DNA of 64,000 nt from Antitrichia curtipendula (lineage: Eukaryota > Streptophyta > Bryopsida > Hypnales > Leucodontaceae), in assembly GCA_951230915.1 (NCBI GenBank), contig OX579641.1, forward strand, positions 1,364,001-1,428,000. The letters are read 5' to 3'. Shown here piece after piece: positions 1 through 9,905 of this stretch. Made by a program: the position numbers and the translations under genes. Below the pieces are notes generated by a model. The model saw nothing but the letters and a program-made list of their open reading frames with translations, made no database searches and had not been told where the DNA came from. Numbering within the stretch: the stretch's first letter is position 1; the number at the start of each line of letters is the position of its first letter.

Positions 1-1430
1 CTTTAAAAACCAAAACTAACAATTAAAACCCCGATAGCTAGTTAGAATTTAGAAATGGTTAAAAACCCTTTTAACTCAACTAAAAATTGTGGAAGTAATA
101 ATTGGATGAACTTTGAATCAATTTGGGAATATTAATTTCATCCAAAGGAATTTCAAAAAGAATCTAATTTGATTTAGAAATCTTAGGAATAATAGAACAT
201 TGGGAAAAAGTTAAAACCTAATTTACCCTTTTATTCTATAAAAACTTGTTGAATAACGGTTTTCTTCCAATTAAAGGGAATTTGTAATTCATCCATAAGT
301 TTTTACTAAAAGTCCAAAACCCTTGCTTTTTACTTTGATAGAAAGGTAATTTTTTACTTATTTCATAAAAGTCATCAAACCCTAGAAAATCACTAAATTT
401 AGAATAATAATTTAGAACCAAAAATAATTAGGACCAAAAAAAATTAGGAATATTCTTAAAGAACCATTAAAAAATCTTTTGAGACTATAAAATCTTAAGG
501 GAATCTTTTAAAGATCCCACAACCAAGTTAAAACTAGATTTTCTCTTAAAAATCCATTCATAAAACTAATTAACATTTAAACCCTAACAATTAAATTTAT
601 TTAGATTAGATTAGACTTCAGCTTAGATAGAAATTTACTTGCAATAAATTAACCATAAAGTTCTTATTCTTTAACCATTAGTGTGTTTTGAATTACTTAG
701 ATTAGATCAAAACCAACATAACAAAGTGTCCATTGCTTGGAAGGCCAAAGAACACTACGTTGATTTCATCCCCTAGAAATTACTTTTCATGCCACTAGAA
801 TCCGTGTGCACGTTTTACCTCTGAAGGGGGGAATTAAAACAATCACACAGCTACGACAGGTACTATTGCTTGGGATGCTTCAGTTGCTGTCTTAGCGAGC
901 CTCCTCAATTAGGCTCCAAGTAACTTGCATTTCCTTTGGCGTCCACTTCGGGATGCTGCCTTTGGGATCTAGTAATGCTTGTTCCACCAGTGATTTGCAA
1001 TGACTCAACTCCATCGAGTTGCAATCGAGGATTAGGCCATAGATTCTTGTACCATCAATTCCGGGCACTTTCTCCTGAGCAATGACTAGGAGCGTAGTGT
1101 CGTTGTTAAGACCTTGCATTTTTAGACTGTCAAAGCTGACGTTACAGTGCACCTTCATATCACTTATGAGTTTTGGAGTAATTCGCACGCGTTCATCTTC
1201 ATCCTTCTTCTACTAGATCCCCCATTCAGTGACTTTACTTAAGCAGCAATAGACCGCCGGTGGGTGCAATTTTCCATCGTAATGGAATTTGATGAATCCA
1301 CCCGTCACAAAAGGGTCTGAATTTAATTAGGCACGCATCCTCAGGTCCATCTTAAATAAACTCATCACTGCATTGAAGCAAAAGCAAGTTAGATGTGTTG
1401 GTGGCTATCGGCTGCACCTAGCCTCTTCAG
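1..1430. other. AT-rich stretch without a recognisable gene
   Basis: The first 800 bases are very AT-rich with stops in every frame. The only open stretch of note is 892-1188 on the minus strand (98 codons). It contains no motif I recognise, has no neighbouring exon signals, and could be a piece of a decayed element. I see no promoter, RNA gene or repeat boundary. Confidence 0.5.
892..1188 (-). CDS. Unrecognised 98-codon open frame, possibly an exon or relic
   Basis: This open frame lies in a patch richer in G+C than the AT-rich DNA before it. The predicted product is hydrophilic with a mixed charge, has no signal peptide, membrane segment or cysteine cluster, and matches no family I can name. 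There is a methionine start on the minus strand and a stop at the low-coordinate end. The next 900 bases upstream hold only palindromic motif repeats, so no partner exon is visible. It may be a chance frame or the remains of a transposon gene. Confidence 0.2.
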   Translation of the reverse strand: MRITPKLISDMKVHCNVSFDSLKMQGLNNDTTLLVIAQEKVPGIDGTRIYGLILDCNSMELSHCKSLVEQALLDPKGSIPKWTPKEMQVTWSLIEEAR

Positions 1431-1433
1431 TGA

Positions 1434-2110
1434 GTTGGAGCACTCTAGATGACTGACTGCGAGCATGCTTTATGCATCGCTAATCGAGCGCTAATTTAAA
1501 TCGACTCAAAATTCTATGAGTATGATATAAATTACTCCACCTGCGGTAACCTATTTATACATTTGGAACACTCCAGATGACTGATTGTTGGACAGTGCAT
1601 AATGCATGTGAGATTTAGCGCTATTCCTAGTTGTCAAATAAATGTGCACTCCACTTTGCAATGCTATTTGAGTTCACGCAAAACTCACTCAGACTCTCAT
1701 TTGGATTAGTCTAGATGAAATAACATCTTGAATCAGCTGGATCACTCCAGATGACTAGTTGAGACCATGCTTGAAGCTTGATGTCTGCGTGGTATTTCTA
1801 TCCGACCACTAAGTTTGCATCTAACCCTTTTGATTAGTGTGTTAAGGCGGAACTCAGTTAGTTCTTTCAAATTCTCATACTATCATCTGGATCACTCCAA
1901 CTAAGATAACATCTTCAATTATCTGGAGCACTCTAGATGACTCATTGTGACCATGCTTGAAGCATGAAGATTGTGCTATATTCCTATCCAACAAATAAAT
2001 TTGCATCTGACCTTTTAATTTTATGTGAGTTATAGCGGATCTTGCCTGGTGCTTCAAATTTTCAAACGATCCTCTAGATCACTTTATATGAGATTATTTT
2101 AGAAATCTAA
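1434..2110. repeat. Cluster of short palindromic motif CTGGAKCACTCCAGATGA
   Basis: At least six copies of a short motif with inverted arms occur at about 1434, 1563, 1737, 1888, 1920 and 2070. The typical form is TCTGGATCACTCCAGATGA, in which ATCTGGA pairs with TCCAGAT around a 3-5 base centre. Some copies carry CTCTAGATG instead. Several are followed by a shared tail reading GACTGATTG or GACCATGCTTGAAGC. The same motif returns at 18.1-18.5 kb and 20.0-22.8 kb on either side of a broken gene. The function is unknown. Confidence 0.65.
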
Positions 2111-3720
2111 CTACAAAAGTGCATCCAGGCTTCGAGGTCCGCGGTCATAGGATAAGTTTTGGAGGTAATAGGGTTAATTTCCAGAATAGTAGGGTTTAGG
2201 GTGGAATTGCTTACAGATTATCCCACACTGGTGTTGTTTCCTTGCCTCGCCGTGTTCCCATGATCTGTCTTACTAACTGAGTAATTGCTTTGAATACCTG
2301 TATACAATCAGCAATGTATAGTTTATACAATGACCACATTGTTGTATTCAAAATATGTCTCATATTTTCTTGAATGTGCATAATGTTTCAAATTAACCAT
2401 TTACAAAACCCAAAGCATTGACAAAAATAATACAAATTCAAACATTGTTTGCATGCAAATGCAAACAGACATTGCATCCAAGTAGATTTCAAACAATGAC
2501 TATCTAACTATCTAATTACAAGACACTTCCTGAAAGTTTCTAGATGCGTAAACTACAACTTCCACATACATACTCCCACAATCCTAAACTTAAAACAAAT
2601 GAACACATGATTGAACTAAAACATACAACAATGTACTAGACTAAAACTGTAATCAAGTTCACTTTGAACACGGCCTACCATTCTCAGTCATGATCCTTTC
2701 AAATGGTGATGCATTTGGGAGTAAGAGTCAAGGCAACTGAAGCATTATTATTATTTGAAAAAACAAACAACCATGAACCAAGAGGAACCTAAACCTCCAT
2801 TACACAAGGAGAACTATAGCAAACATAGCTCACTGTCTTTCATTTGGCATCTTTGGCACTAATAGAGTTGCCACACCCTCACTAAGAGCCAAGCAAGCCA
2901 AGTTATGCACTGTTATATGAATGACTATCGAAGACCTAAAACTCCATACCGGTACTACTCAGAATCTACCCCAAATCTCAATCTCTATCAATTCTAGAAC
3001 TCGAAAAAACCTGCCAACATCAGTAACCACGTTACTGGCATGAACTTTGCTTTAAACTAGTCAACGTGGTTGCACCTGACAGGGAGAAATGTATTGACCC
3101 GGAAATTCAAGACGAAACACACTAGGAAACTAGAGTGAAGTGCTCCCTCTCCAGATTTGCTCAGTAGCTCGCATAGACTGGAACTTACCACGACAGTATG
3201 GTAACCACGGCAGCCGCACTTGCTCCTGTTGCAAATCGGTGTCCCAACATTAGTGACGATGGACTTCAGTCACTACTCCATTCACAAATCAGATTGCTTC
3301 AAAGTTGGTCACTTGCCGTTGCTCTTGCTCAAAATTGGTGTCCGGAACGTTGATGGTGACTAGACGTTGCTCCTGCTACAAATCGGCGTACTCCGCGCAA
3401 TGTACTCTAGAACGCTCACTGTCTAATAGGTCTACAAACTTCCACTCACTCTAAACTTGTAGCAGAAGAGGTGGACGGAAGAGGAGGGAGGAGACAGTAC
3501 CAACGTGCGGCGGAAGAGGAGGAAGGACCTACAACTGATACGCACGGCGAAAGAGGAGGGCGGAGAGACGACAAGGAAAGTCACCACTATACAAGGAAAA
3601 TGGGAGCTTGCAAAGAGAGAGTACACATCAAGAGAGGGAGCCGCCATTGGAAGAGAGACATGTTGAGCAAGAGTTGATGTTCAAGGCTCCCACATAATGG
3701 CGTTGTCCCTGTCATGATTA
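2111..3720. other. Gene-free stretch with degenerate repeats
   Basis: No gene is recognised. From about 3190 to 3390 a phrase like GTTGCTCCTGCTACAAATCG recurs two or three times with drift, so this is a decayed direct repeat. From 3465 to 3620 the plus strand is purine-rich with GGAAGAGGAGG-type repeats, which open short frames on both strands that I regard as compositional. Confidence 0.4.
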
Positions 3721-3802
3721 CAAATGAATGAACTTCATTCATTTGATTAGTAAGGGAGGTGGGATTCTCGAGAAGTCAAATGAATGAAAGTTCATTCATT
3801 TG
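3721..3802. repeat. Two near-perfect 25-26 bp palindromes
   Basis: Positions 3721-3745 and 3777-3802 each read CAAATGAATGAA, a one- or two-base centre, then the reverse complement TTCATTCATTTG. They are separated by about 30 bases that are not palindromic, so the pair is a direct duplication of a hairpin. They could be a fold-back element or a protein-binding palindrome. Confidence 0.6.
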
Positions 3803-3895
3803 ATTATTATGGATTTAGAATATGAGCTCCAATTTTTTGTCATCCAACCCAAATCATTACATTTCATCCACATTTTTTTATTTACTATGTGTCAA

Positions 3896-3982
3896 TAGAA
3901 CTAGTTTTTTTTTTTTTTTTTTTTTTTAAACACATGGACAATCTCCATTGATAAGGAAAAAAGTACAGTAGAACTAGTTTTT
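3896..3982 (-). mobile_element. Truncated poly(A) retroposon with 14-bp target duplication
   Basis: The 14-mer TAGAACTAGTTTTT occurs at 3896-3909 and again at 3969-3982. Between the copies lie a run of T and about 45 bases. Read on the minus strand this is a short body followed by a poly(A) tail, flanked by a target-site duplication. That is the signature of target-primed reverse transcription by a LINE machinery. So little body remains that LINE tail and SINE tail cannot be told apart. Confidence 0.55.
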
Positions 3983-4075
3983 ATTTCCATGTTGGTGCCA
4001 TAAAACTCATATTGCATTTTATTTTGTTTATTACTTAGCCAATATAACTAGTTTATTATTTCCATAGGAGGGCCC

Positions 4076-4332
4076 TGTTGAAGAACATGTACATATTAGT
4101 GTAGACCATGTACATTCAGCCCTAGAAGTAGCATTAGACTCTTAGTTAGACTTAGAGTATATTGGGTATTGCTTGTAGTCAAAGGCAGCCCATTGTGGTT
4201 AGTTATCCCACAAGGTTTGTAGATAACTAGTGAAAGGCTTCTACCTTATGTTCAGCCCACTCATGGGCCTTGGCATCTTCCTACCATCTAAGTAAAGCCT
4301 TTCTTCCATTCATTACTATTGTAATCTCAATA
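4076..4332 (+). mobile_element. Solo LTR of the same Copia family, plus orientation
   Basis: This 257-bp segment starts TGTTGAAGAACATG and ends TCTCAATA. It is homologous along its length to the reverse complement of the two LTRs at 4507-4761 and 9099-9353, with clear divergence. It is flanked by a perfect 5-bp duplication GGCCC at 4071-4075 and 4333-4337 and has no internal region, so it is the product of LTR-LTR recombination. It independently fixes the LTR ends of the family as TG...TA rather than the usual TG...CA. Confidence 0.9.
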
Positions 4333-4506
4333 GGCCCTAATTTTTAGAGTTGGATGTGAATCAATAAGATAGATTTATTATTTCCATTCCAAGGCTCTAA
4401 AATTCACACTAAATTTTTTTTGTCATCTTATACACCTCATTGGAATTCATATTATGATTGCTTATTTAACCCCTAAAACCCCGCTTGTCCCCTCGGGGGA
4501 CAATTT

Positions 4507-4761
4507 TATTGAGATTACAAAGGTATGAATGAATGGAAGGCTTTACTTAGATGGTAGGAAGATACAATGACCCCTGAGTGGGTTGATCTTATACTAGAAG
4601 CCTTTCATAGTTATCCACAAACCATGTGGGATAACTAACCACTATAGGCTGCCTTTGACTATGAGCAATACCCAAGAGACTCTAAGTCTAACTACTATGT
4701 ACATGCTATGCCTAGTGCTGAATCTACATGGTCTACACTAATATGTACATGTTCTTCAACA
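4507..4761 (-). repeat. 3' LTR of the Copia element
   Basis: 255 bp, TG...TA ends on the minus strand. It differs from the 5' LTR at one site (near 4731, in the phrase CTACATGGTC versus CTACATAGTC). The outer flank is AATTT. The inner flank at 4762-4771 is the polypurine tract on the minus strand. Confidence 0.93.
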
Positions 4762-5480
4762 CTCCCACTTTGCAAGTGGTCAAAGGCCAGATGGGCCATC
4801 TTCCCAATCACGTTTTGGTGTCGTGGCTTCCCAAGGGCCTTGTACTCCTCTTGCGTGCCTAACTCCCACTTGCTTGCATCTTTGCAACGCAACACTTCTC
4901 CAAATGGAGATGGATCTCCAAGGAAAGCCACATTGGCTTGTTCTTCATGTTGTGGAGGAAGAATGTGATTCAACCACCAATCTCCAAGGGGCTTGCGCGT
5001 CCTTGTTGGATAACGTGGCTCCTCCATGGTCTGATCTTGCTCTTCCAATGGCTGATCTTGTTCCTCCAAGGGCTGATCATGCTCAAGCTCCCTTGGTGAA
5101 GTGCTTGGAGAAGGGGGTGCTGATCTCTTCACTTGGGGTGTGGCCACCTTCTTCTTGGGCTCCACCAAGTCTTCATCTTGACCTCCTCTCACTTCATCTT
5201 CCCCTCCTTGCACTTCATCTTCACTTCCTTCATCTTCTATGTGCACTCTTGGAGTTGTGCCCACCACTTGGGCTGGTCTTCCACTACTCCCACTTGGGCT
5301 CATCTCCAAGAACTTGGGATCAACTCCTCCATCCTCTAAGAAGGTCACATCTCGACACTTGATGATGGCCTTGGTCTCCACACACATCAGCCTATAAGCC
5401 TTGGTTCCCTCACAATAACCAAGGAAAAGACACTTGATGCCCTTGGCATCCAACTTGGTCCTCTTGGCACTTGGAACCAA
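4695..5480 (-). pseudogene. Copia pol remnant downstream of the stop: integrase C-terminus joined to polyprotein tail
   Basis: This 261-codon stretch continues the integrase frame after a single TAG at 5484-5486. It begins with the conserved post-integrase segment (KGIKCLFLGYCEGTKAYRL) and runs through an acidic linker with the repeat DQPLEEQ. It then reaches the start of the RT region (KWELGTQEEYKAL), where homology stops near 4833 and is joined to about 70 bases preceding the LTR. About 450 codons of reverse transcriptase and RNase H are therefore absent. The frame ends inside the LTR. Confidence 0.85.
4762..4771 (-). other. Polypurine tract
   Basis: Immediately inside the 3' LTR the minus strand reads AAAGTGGGAG directly before TGTTGAAG. 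This is the expected position and composition for the primer of plus-strand DNA synthesis. Confidence 0.8.
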
Positions 5481-5483
5481 TGC

Positions 5484-7442
5484 CTAGGCGATGCACCCAA
5501 AGGTGCGCATGTGAGACACATGAGGCCTCATTCCACTCCAAGCTTCTTGGGGTGTCTTGCTCGTCAAGGCTTCGGTAGGACAACGGTTCCTTGTATACAC
5601 CGCAGTGGACACCGCCTCACCCCAAAGCTCAAACTTCAGCCCTTTGCCATAAATCATGGCCCTTGCCATCTCCACAATGGTACGATTCGCACGCTCCGCT
5701 ACGCCGTTTTGTTGAGGTGTGTAAGGGGCTGAAGTGTGGTGCTCAATGCCATGGCTCCTCAAATACTCCTCAAAAGCCTTGGACACATACTCCCCTCCAT
5801 TATCCGACCGCAGCACCTTCACCTTGCACTCGGATTGGGCCTCCACAAGAGCCTTCCAAGTCTCAAAACGCCCAAACACCTCACTCTTGCACCTCAACAT
5901 ATACACCCAAATCTTGCGAGAGAAATCATCAATAAATGTCAAAAAATACCTTGCTCCTCCTATGGATGTGGTCTTCATTGGCCCGCACACATCGGAATGC
6001 ACAAGCTCCAAAGGCTTGGTGGCCCGGGTGGCCCCATCCTTGGGGAAGGGCTGCCTTGCTTGTTTGCCCTCAATGCACCCCTTGCACACCATAGAACTCC
6101 AATCATGCTTGCAAGAAGAGAGGTTCAGCCCCTTCACAATGTGTTGGAGGCTCTTCATGCTCCTCACATTCAAGTGTCCAAGCCTCTTATGCCAAAGCTC
6201 CACAAGGTCTTCATGAGCTGATCCTTGGGCAACACAAGCCATGGAAGTGCCATTTACCTTGGTGAATTGGAGGGGGTACAAGTTGCCCTCACGAGGAGCT
6301 AATGCAATCAAAACTCCACTTGGTGCCCTCACAACACACCCCACCATGTTGAAATGCACCTTCAAACCTCCCAAAGACAATTTGCTCACAGAAAGCAAGT
6401 TGGCATGCAACTTGGGGACATGGAGTGCCTCCTCAATGCGAATCCTCTTGGTCTCCCCCTTCACTTGCACCTCCACAAGGATCTCCCCTTTGCCAAGGGC
6501 CTCCACCATGCCATTGTCTCCCAAATAAATCTTCTTTCCCGAAATGGGCTGATAGGTGTGGAAGGCATCTCGATGGCTGGTCATATGTTGAGTGGCCCCC
6601 GAGTCCACAAGCCAAGTAAACATATTAGCCCTCACCCCTCCTCCATGGGTATCAAAGGCGAAGTCCTCCTCCTCCTCGTCTTTGGAAGCTTGGTGTGCAC
6701 TTTCGTTGCCTTTGTCTTGGCTGCCCTTGCAATCTCTAGCAATGTGGCCTGATTTGCCACACTTGAAACACGTCCTTGTCTCCTTGAACGCCTTGGTGTT
6801 GCCTCCTTTGCCAAATCTTGAGACAAGAGCTAATCCCTCCCCTTGGGACTCATTCTCCTTGCGCTTAGTTACCTCATGCATCAAGCGCGCCGTCACAAAC
6901 TCCATGGTCAGCTCCTTCATAGGCCTTGTCTCCAATGCGGTGATGAGGAACTCATAAGATGGTGGCAAGCTCTCCAACAAGGTCATCACCACATCTCCAT
7001 CTGTCACGGGCACCTCCAAACAAGCCAACTCATCCGCAAGAGCCTTGATCTTCTTGACATGATCCAACAAGTCGTCCTCCTCTTGCATCTTGCTAGTGAA
7101 GAACTTTCGTCGAAGAAAGAGGATGTTGGAGAGGCTCTTGGTCTCATGGATGTTGCAAAGGGTGGTCCATGCTTGGGCTGATCCCTTGCAATGGCGAATG
7201 TGTGCAATCTGCCGGTCCACAAGGTTGATGGCAATGAGAGCAAAGGCCTTCTTCTCCTTCCTCTCAAACGCCTTCTTCGTGCTTGGATCAGCATCTTCAC
7301 TTGGAGGCTCCTCACTCCGGTCCACCACCTCCCACAAGTCCTTCTCCGCAAGAATCATCTCCATCTTGAACTTCCACATGCCAAAGTTCTCCCCATTGAA
7401 CTTGTCAATGACGCGCACGCCTTCTCCTCCAGTTGTTGCCAT
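5484..7442 (-). CDS. Copia gag-protease-integrase polyprotein
   Basis: From the preferred start (MATTGGEG, 7442; another ATG lies at 7472) the product contains, numbered from 7472: a gag domain at about 20-210, a CCHC zinc knuckle at 235-248 (CFKCGKSGHIARDC), the aspartic protease signature DSGATQ at 290-295, and the GAG-pre-integrase HHCC zinc region at about 427-480 (WHKRLGHLN ... CKGC). The integrase core follows with D494 (HSD), D557 (RSDNGGEY) and E593 (GVAERANR), matching the D,D(35)E pattern. It ends at TAG 5484-5486. Every motif up to that point is intact, so gag, protease and integrase could still be made, while RT cannot. Confidence 0.93.
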   Translation of the reverse strand: MATTGGEGVRVIDKFNGENFGMWKFKMEMILAEKDLWEVVDRSEEPPSEDADPSTKKAFERKEKKAFALIAINLVDRQIAHIRHCKGSAQAWTTLCNIHETKSLSNILFLRRKFFTSKMQEEDDLLDHVKKIKALADELACLEVPVTDGDVVMTLLESLPPSYEFLITALETRPMKELTMEFVTARLMHEVTKRKENESQGEGLALVSRFGKGGNTKAFKETRTCFKCGKSGHIARDCKGSQDKGNESAHQASKDEEEEDFAFDTHGGGVRANMFTWLVDSGATQHMTSHRDAFHTYQPISGKKIYLGDNGMVEALGKGEILVEVQVKGETKRIRIEEALHVPKLHANLLSVSKLSLGGLKVHFNMVGCVVRAPSGVLIALAPREGNLYPLQFTKVNGTSMACVAQGSAHEDLVELWHKRLGHLNVRSMKSLQHIVKGLNLSSCKHDWSSMVCKGCIEGKQARQPFPKDGATRATKPLELVHSDVCGPMKTTSIGGARYFLTFIDDFSRKIWVYMLRCKSEVFGRFETWKALVEAQSECKVKVLRSDNGGEYVSKAFEEYLRSHGIEHHTSAPYTPQQNGVAERANRTIVEMARAMIYGKGLKFELWGEAVSTAVYTRNRCPTEALTSKTPQEAWSGMRPHVSHMRTFGCIA

Positions 7443-7472
7443 GATGAAGCACCTCCCACTTGTTGGTAGCAC

Positions 7473-9080
7473 CCCAAGTGTCCCTTGGAGTTGAGAGACT
7501 CAATTCAGCCTCCAAGCACTCACTAGGAAGCCAATTGGGCTGAATTGGCCCCAATCAGCCCTCACAAGGACCTTTCAAGATCCTTACAACTCTAAAAGCG
7601 TCCAAGCACTCCTCACAAGTGCATCACCTCCTCCCAAAACCAATTTAGACCCTAAAGGAGCTCAAAACCATAGCATGGACGTCTTCAACAATTGCTACTT
7701 CAATTCAGCAAGCCAAGTCACAACTCTCCTCATAAATAGGGTAATCCACACTCCAAGGAGCTGAACACTTCCAATCAGCCCATACAATCAGCACCTTAAG
7801 GACAACAATGGCTTCGAATAGCCCTAGATGGATCACCAAGTCTCCAAGAACCCTAGTTCACTCTCAATGGCTCCACAAAGCTCACAATGACACAAATCAG
7901 CCCTCTTTGGCTTTCAATTTGCACTCCAAGGTCTCACTCACTTACAATAACACAAATCAGCCCTCTTTGGCTCTCAATTTGCACTCCAATGTCTCACTCA
8001 CTCACAATGACACAAATCAGCCCTCTTTGGCTTTCAATTTGCACTCCAATGTCTCACTCACTTACAATAACACAAATCAGCCCTCTTTGGCTCTCAATTT
8101 GCACTCCAATGTCTCACTCATTCACAATGACACAAATCAGCCCTCTTTGACTCTCAATTTGCACTCCAATGTCTCACTCACTCACAATGACACAAATCAG
8201 CCCTCTTTGGCTTTCAATTTGCACTCCAAGGTCTCACTCACTTACAATAACACAAATCAGCCCTCTTTGGCTCTCAATTTGCACTCCAATGTCTCACTCA
8301 CTCACAATGACACAAATCAGCCCTCTTTGGCTTTCAATTTGCACTCCAATGTCTCACTCACTTACAATAACACAAATCAGCCCTCTTTGGCTCTCAATTT
8401 GCACTCCAATGTCTCACTCATTCACAATGACACAAATCAGCCCTCTTTGACTCTCAATTTGCACTCCAATGTCTCACTCACTCACAATGACACAAATCAG
8501 CCCTCTTTGGCTTTCAATTTGCACTCCAAGGTCTCACTCACTTACAATAACACAAATCAGCCCTCTTTGGCTCTCAATTTGCACTCCAATGTCTCACTCA
8601 TTCACAATGACACAAATCAGCCCTCTCTGACTCTCAAGTTGCACTCCAATGTCTCACTCACTCACAATGACACAAATCAGCCCTCAAGCAATGCAAAGAT
8701 GCTTCTAATGCTCACAAAGCACTCTCACAAGATTGCAGTTTGCACTATCACACTCAACAATGCACCCAAGTGCATAATCAGCCCAAATTGGCTCCCAATG
8801 TACTTCTCTAAGCACAAAACTCAAATAGGAGCACACAACCAGCCTAATTAGGTCTGATTACTACCATAAGCAACCTCTCATCCAAAATGTACTCAAAACC
8901 TCACAAACCAGCCAAATAGCCCACAAAAACACTTAAAGAAAATTGCACTCCAAAGTTGTTTTTGAATAAAACTTACACCATATGGTTTGTAGGTGAAAAG
9001 AGACACAAAGGCTAGTTCCTTCTCCAAGCTCCAAGATCTCCTCCAAATGATTTGACTTCCTCACTCAAACGCAACTCCAA
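7473..9080 (-). other. Copia 5' leader, about 1.6 kb, with repeat array
   Basis: This unusually long untranslated leader lies between the primer-binding site and gag. The plus strand is studded with AATCAGCC and CACTCC phrases, in the tandem array (7881-8690) and outside it. No conserved domain is found on either strand. The leader must contain the packaging signal if the element is mobilised in trans. Confidence 0.7.
7881..8690. repeat. 60-bp tandem array with a 300-bp higher-order unit
   Basis: About 13.5 copies of a 60-bp unit (core ACACAAATCAGCCCTCTTTG) run head to tail. Sequence variants alternate in a fixed order, A-B-C-B-D, A-B-C-B-D, A-B-D, so a five-unit 300-bp block has itself been duplicated and the third block is shortened. 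The markers are CACAATGA versus TACAATAA, GGCTTTC versus GGCTCTC versus GACTCTC, and CCAAGG versus CCAATG. Because 60 is divisible by three and the unit lacks stops in two plus-strand frames, long antisense frames (for example 7808-8851) appear automatically. Confidence 0.92.
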
Positions 9081-9098
9081 GTGCGTGGGCCCATAACC
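9081..9098 (-). other. Primer-binding site matching the anticodon arm of initiator tRNA-Met
   Basis: Directly inside the 5' LTR the minus strand reads GGTTATGGGCCCACGCAC. Its complement, GTGGGCCCATAACC, matches the anticodon stem-loop (CAU anticodon) of eukaryotic initiator tRNA-Met rather than the tRNA 3' end. Drosophila copia is known to prime from a 5' half-molecule of this tRNA with a PBS beginning the same way. The usual plant Copia PBS (TGGTATCAGAGC) is absent. The assignment rests on my recollection of the tRNA sequence. Confidence 0.75.
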
Positions 9099-9353
9099 TA
9101 TTGAGATTACAAAGGTATGAATGAATGGAAGGCTTTACTTAGATGGTAGGAAGATACAATGACCCCTGAGTGGGTTGATCTTATACTAGAAGCCTTTCAT
9201 AGTTATCCACAAACCATGTGGGATAACTAACCACTATAGGCTGCCTTTGACTATGAGCAATACCCAAGAGACTCTAAGTCTAACTACTATGTACATGCTA
9301 TGCCTAGTGCTGAATCTACATAGTCTACACTAATATGTACATGTTCTTCAACA
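9099..9353 (-). repeat. 5' LTR of the Copia element
   Basis: 255 bp, 254 of 255 positions identical to the 3' LTR. The outer flank 9354-9358 (AATTT) duplicates 4502-4506. Confidence 0.93.
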
Positions 9354-9905
9354 AATTTGGGTCTGGGTAGGTTCCTATTATCTCAATTTAAAGTGAAATT
9401 TTTTGAGATTTTTTGAGGTTGTGTAGCTTTGCAAGAGCTTTGTGGATATATAATTTTTGTTTCAATCGGATGCCGGATGAAAAAGTTATGGCACAATGAG
9501 CAAGAAATGGAGATTGGCAGGCAGCCCAAAAAAAATTACAAAAAGTCAATATCATTTTTTTTGAATTTTTTTCTTAAAAGATTATGTTTTTACCTATACG
9601 TGGAGCTTTGATTCATTCTATTTGGACTAGGGATGAGAAAGTTATAGACAATCTTAGTTTTTCGGGCAATTTAAGCATCTTCTTAGAAAAAATAATTTGT
9701 TCAACTTTGAATGCTAATATCTTCCAATCCGTACGGTCAAATTTGATGAAACTCTTACTACATGATCTCAGACAAGTTAAGTACAAGATCCTACGGTTGA
9801 ATTCTCCAAAAAAACAAAAAAATTGGTTTCCTTAAGTGAATACAACAGAAGTGGTAGTTTTGAGTGGTTTTGGGCAAAAAACACCCTCGGGGTTTTAGGG
9901 GTTAA

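Larger units (their letters stand above)
4507..9353 (-). mobile_element. Ty1/Copia LTR retrotransposon, young, lacking RT and RNase H
   Basis: The 4847-bp element has 255-bp LTRs at both ends that differ at one position. It is flanked by a perfect 5-bp target duplication AATTT (4502-4506 and 9354-9358). Read on the minus strand the order is 5' LTR, primer-binding site, a 1.6-kb leader with a 60-bp tandem array, gag-protease-integrase, a short C-terminal remnant, a polypurine tract (AAAGTGGGAG) and 3' LTR. Integrase before the RT position is the Copia order. The frame stops just after integrase, and the reverse transcriptase and RNase H domains are missing, so it cannot move alone. The near-identical LTRs show that insertion was recent, which implies help in trans. 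Confidence 0.93.
4466..9905 (-). mobile_element. TTAA-flanked element (family A relative) split by the Copia insertion
   Basis: The ends are perfect 18-bp inverted repeats reading TTAACCCCTAAAACCCCG from the left and its reverse complement from the right. The outer TTAA tetranucleotides fit a TTAA target duplication. About 590 bp belong to this host; the rest is the Copia at 4507-9353 plus its 5-bp duplication. The left tip (4470-4506, containing GTCCCCTCGGGGGACAA) resembles the right tip of the element at 35029-35974. The right tip (about 9850-9901, containing GTTTTGAGTGG) resembles that element's left tip, so this copy is in reverse orientation. No coding capacity is seen. Confidence 0.8.

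Noticed and set aside
5511..7494. Numerous plus-strand frames over the Copia gene
   Set aside because: These are shadows of the minus-strand gag-integrase frame, whose motifs are unambiguous.
7881..8690. CRISPR-like repeat array
   Set aside because: Repeats are contiguous 60-bp units without unique spacers, inside a retrotransposon of a plant genome.
7808..8851. 347-codon plus-strand open frame of 20-residue repeats
   Set aside because: It is the antisense product of the 60-bp tandem array in the Copia leader. The unit length is a multiple of three and lacks stops, so frames open in more than one phase; no start context or domain is seen.
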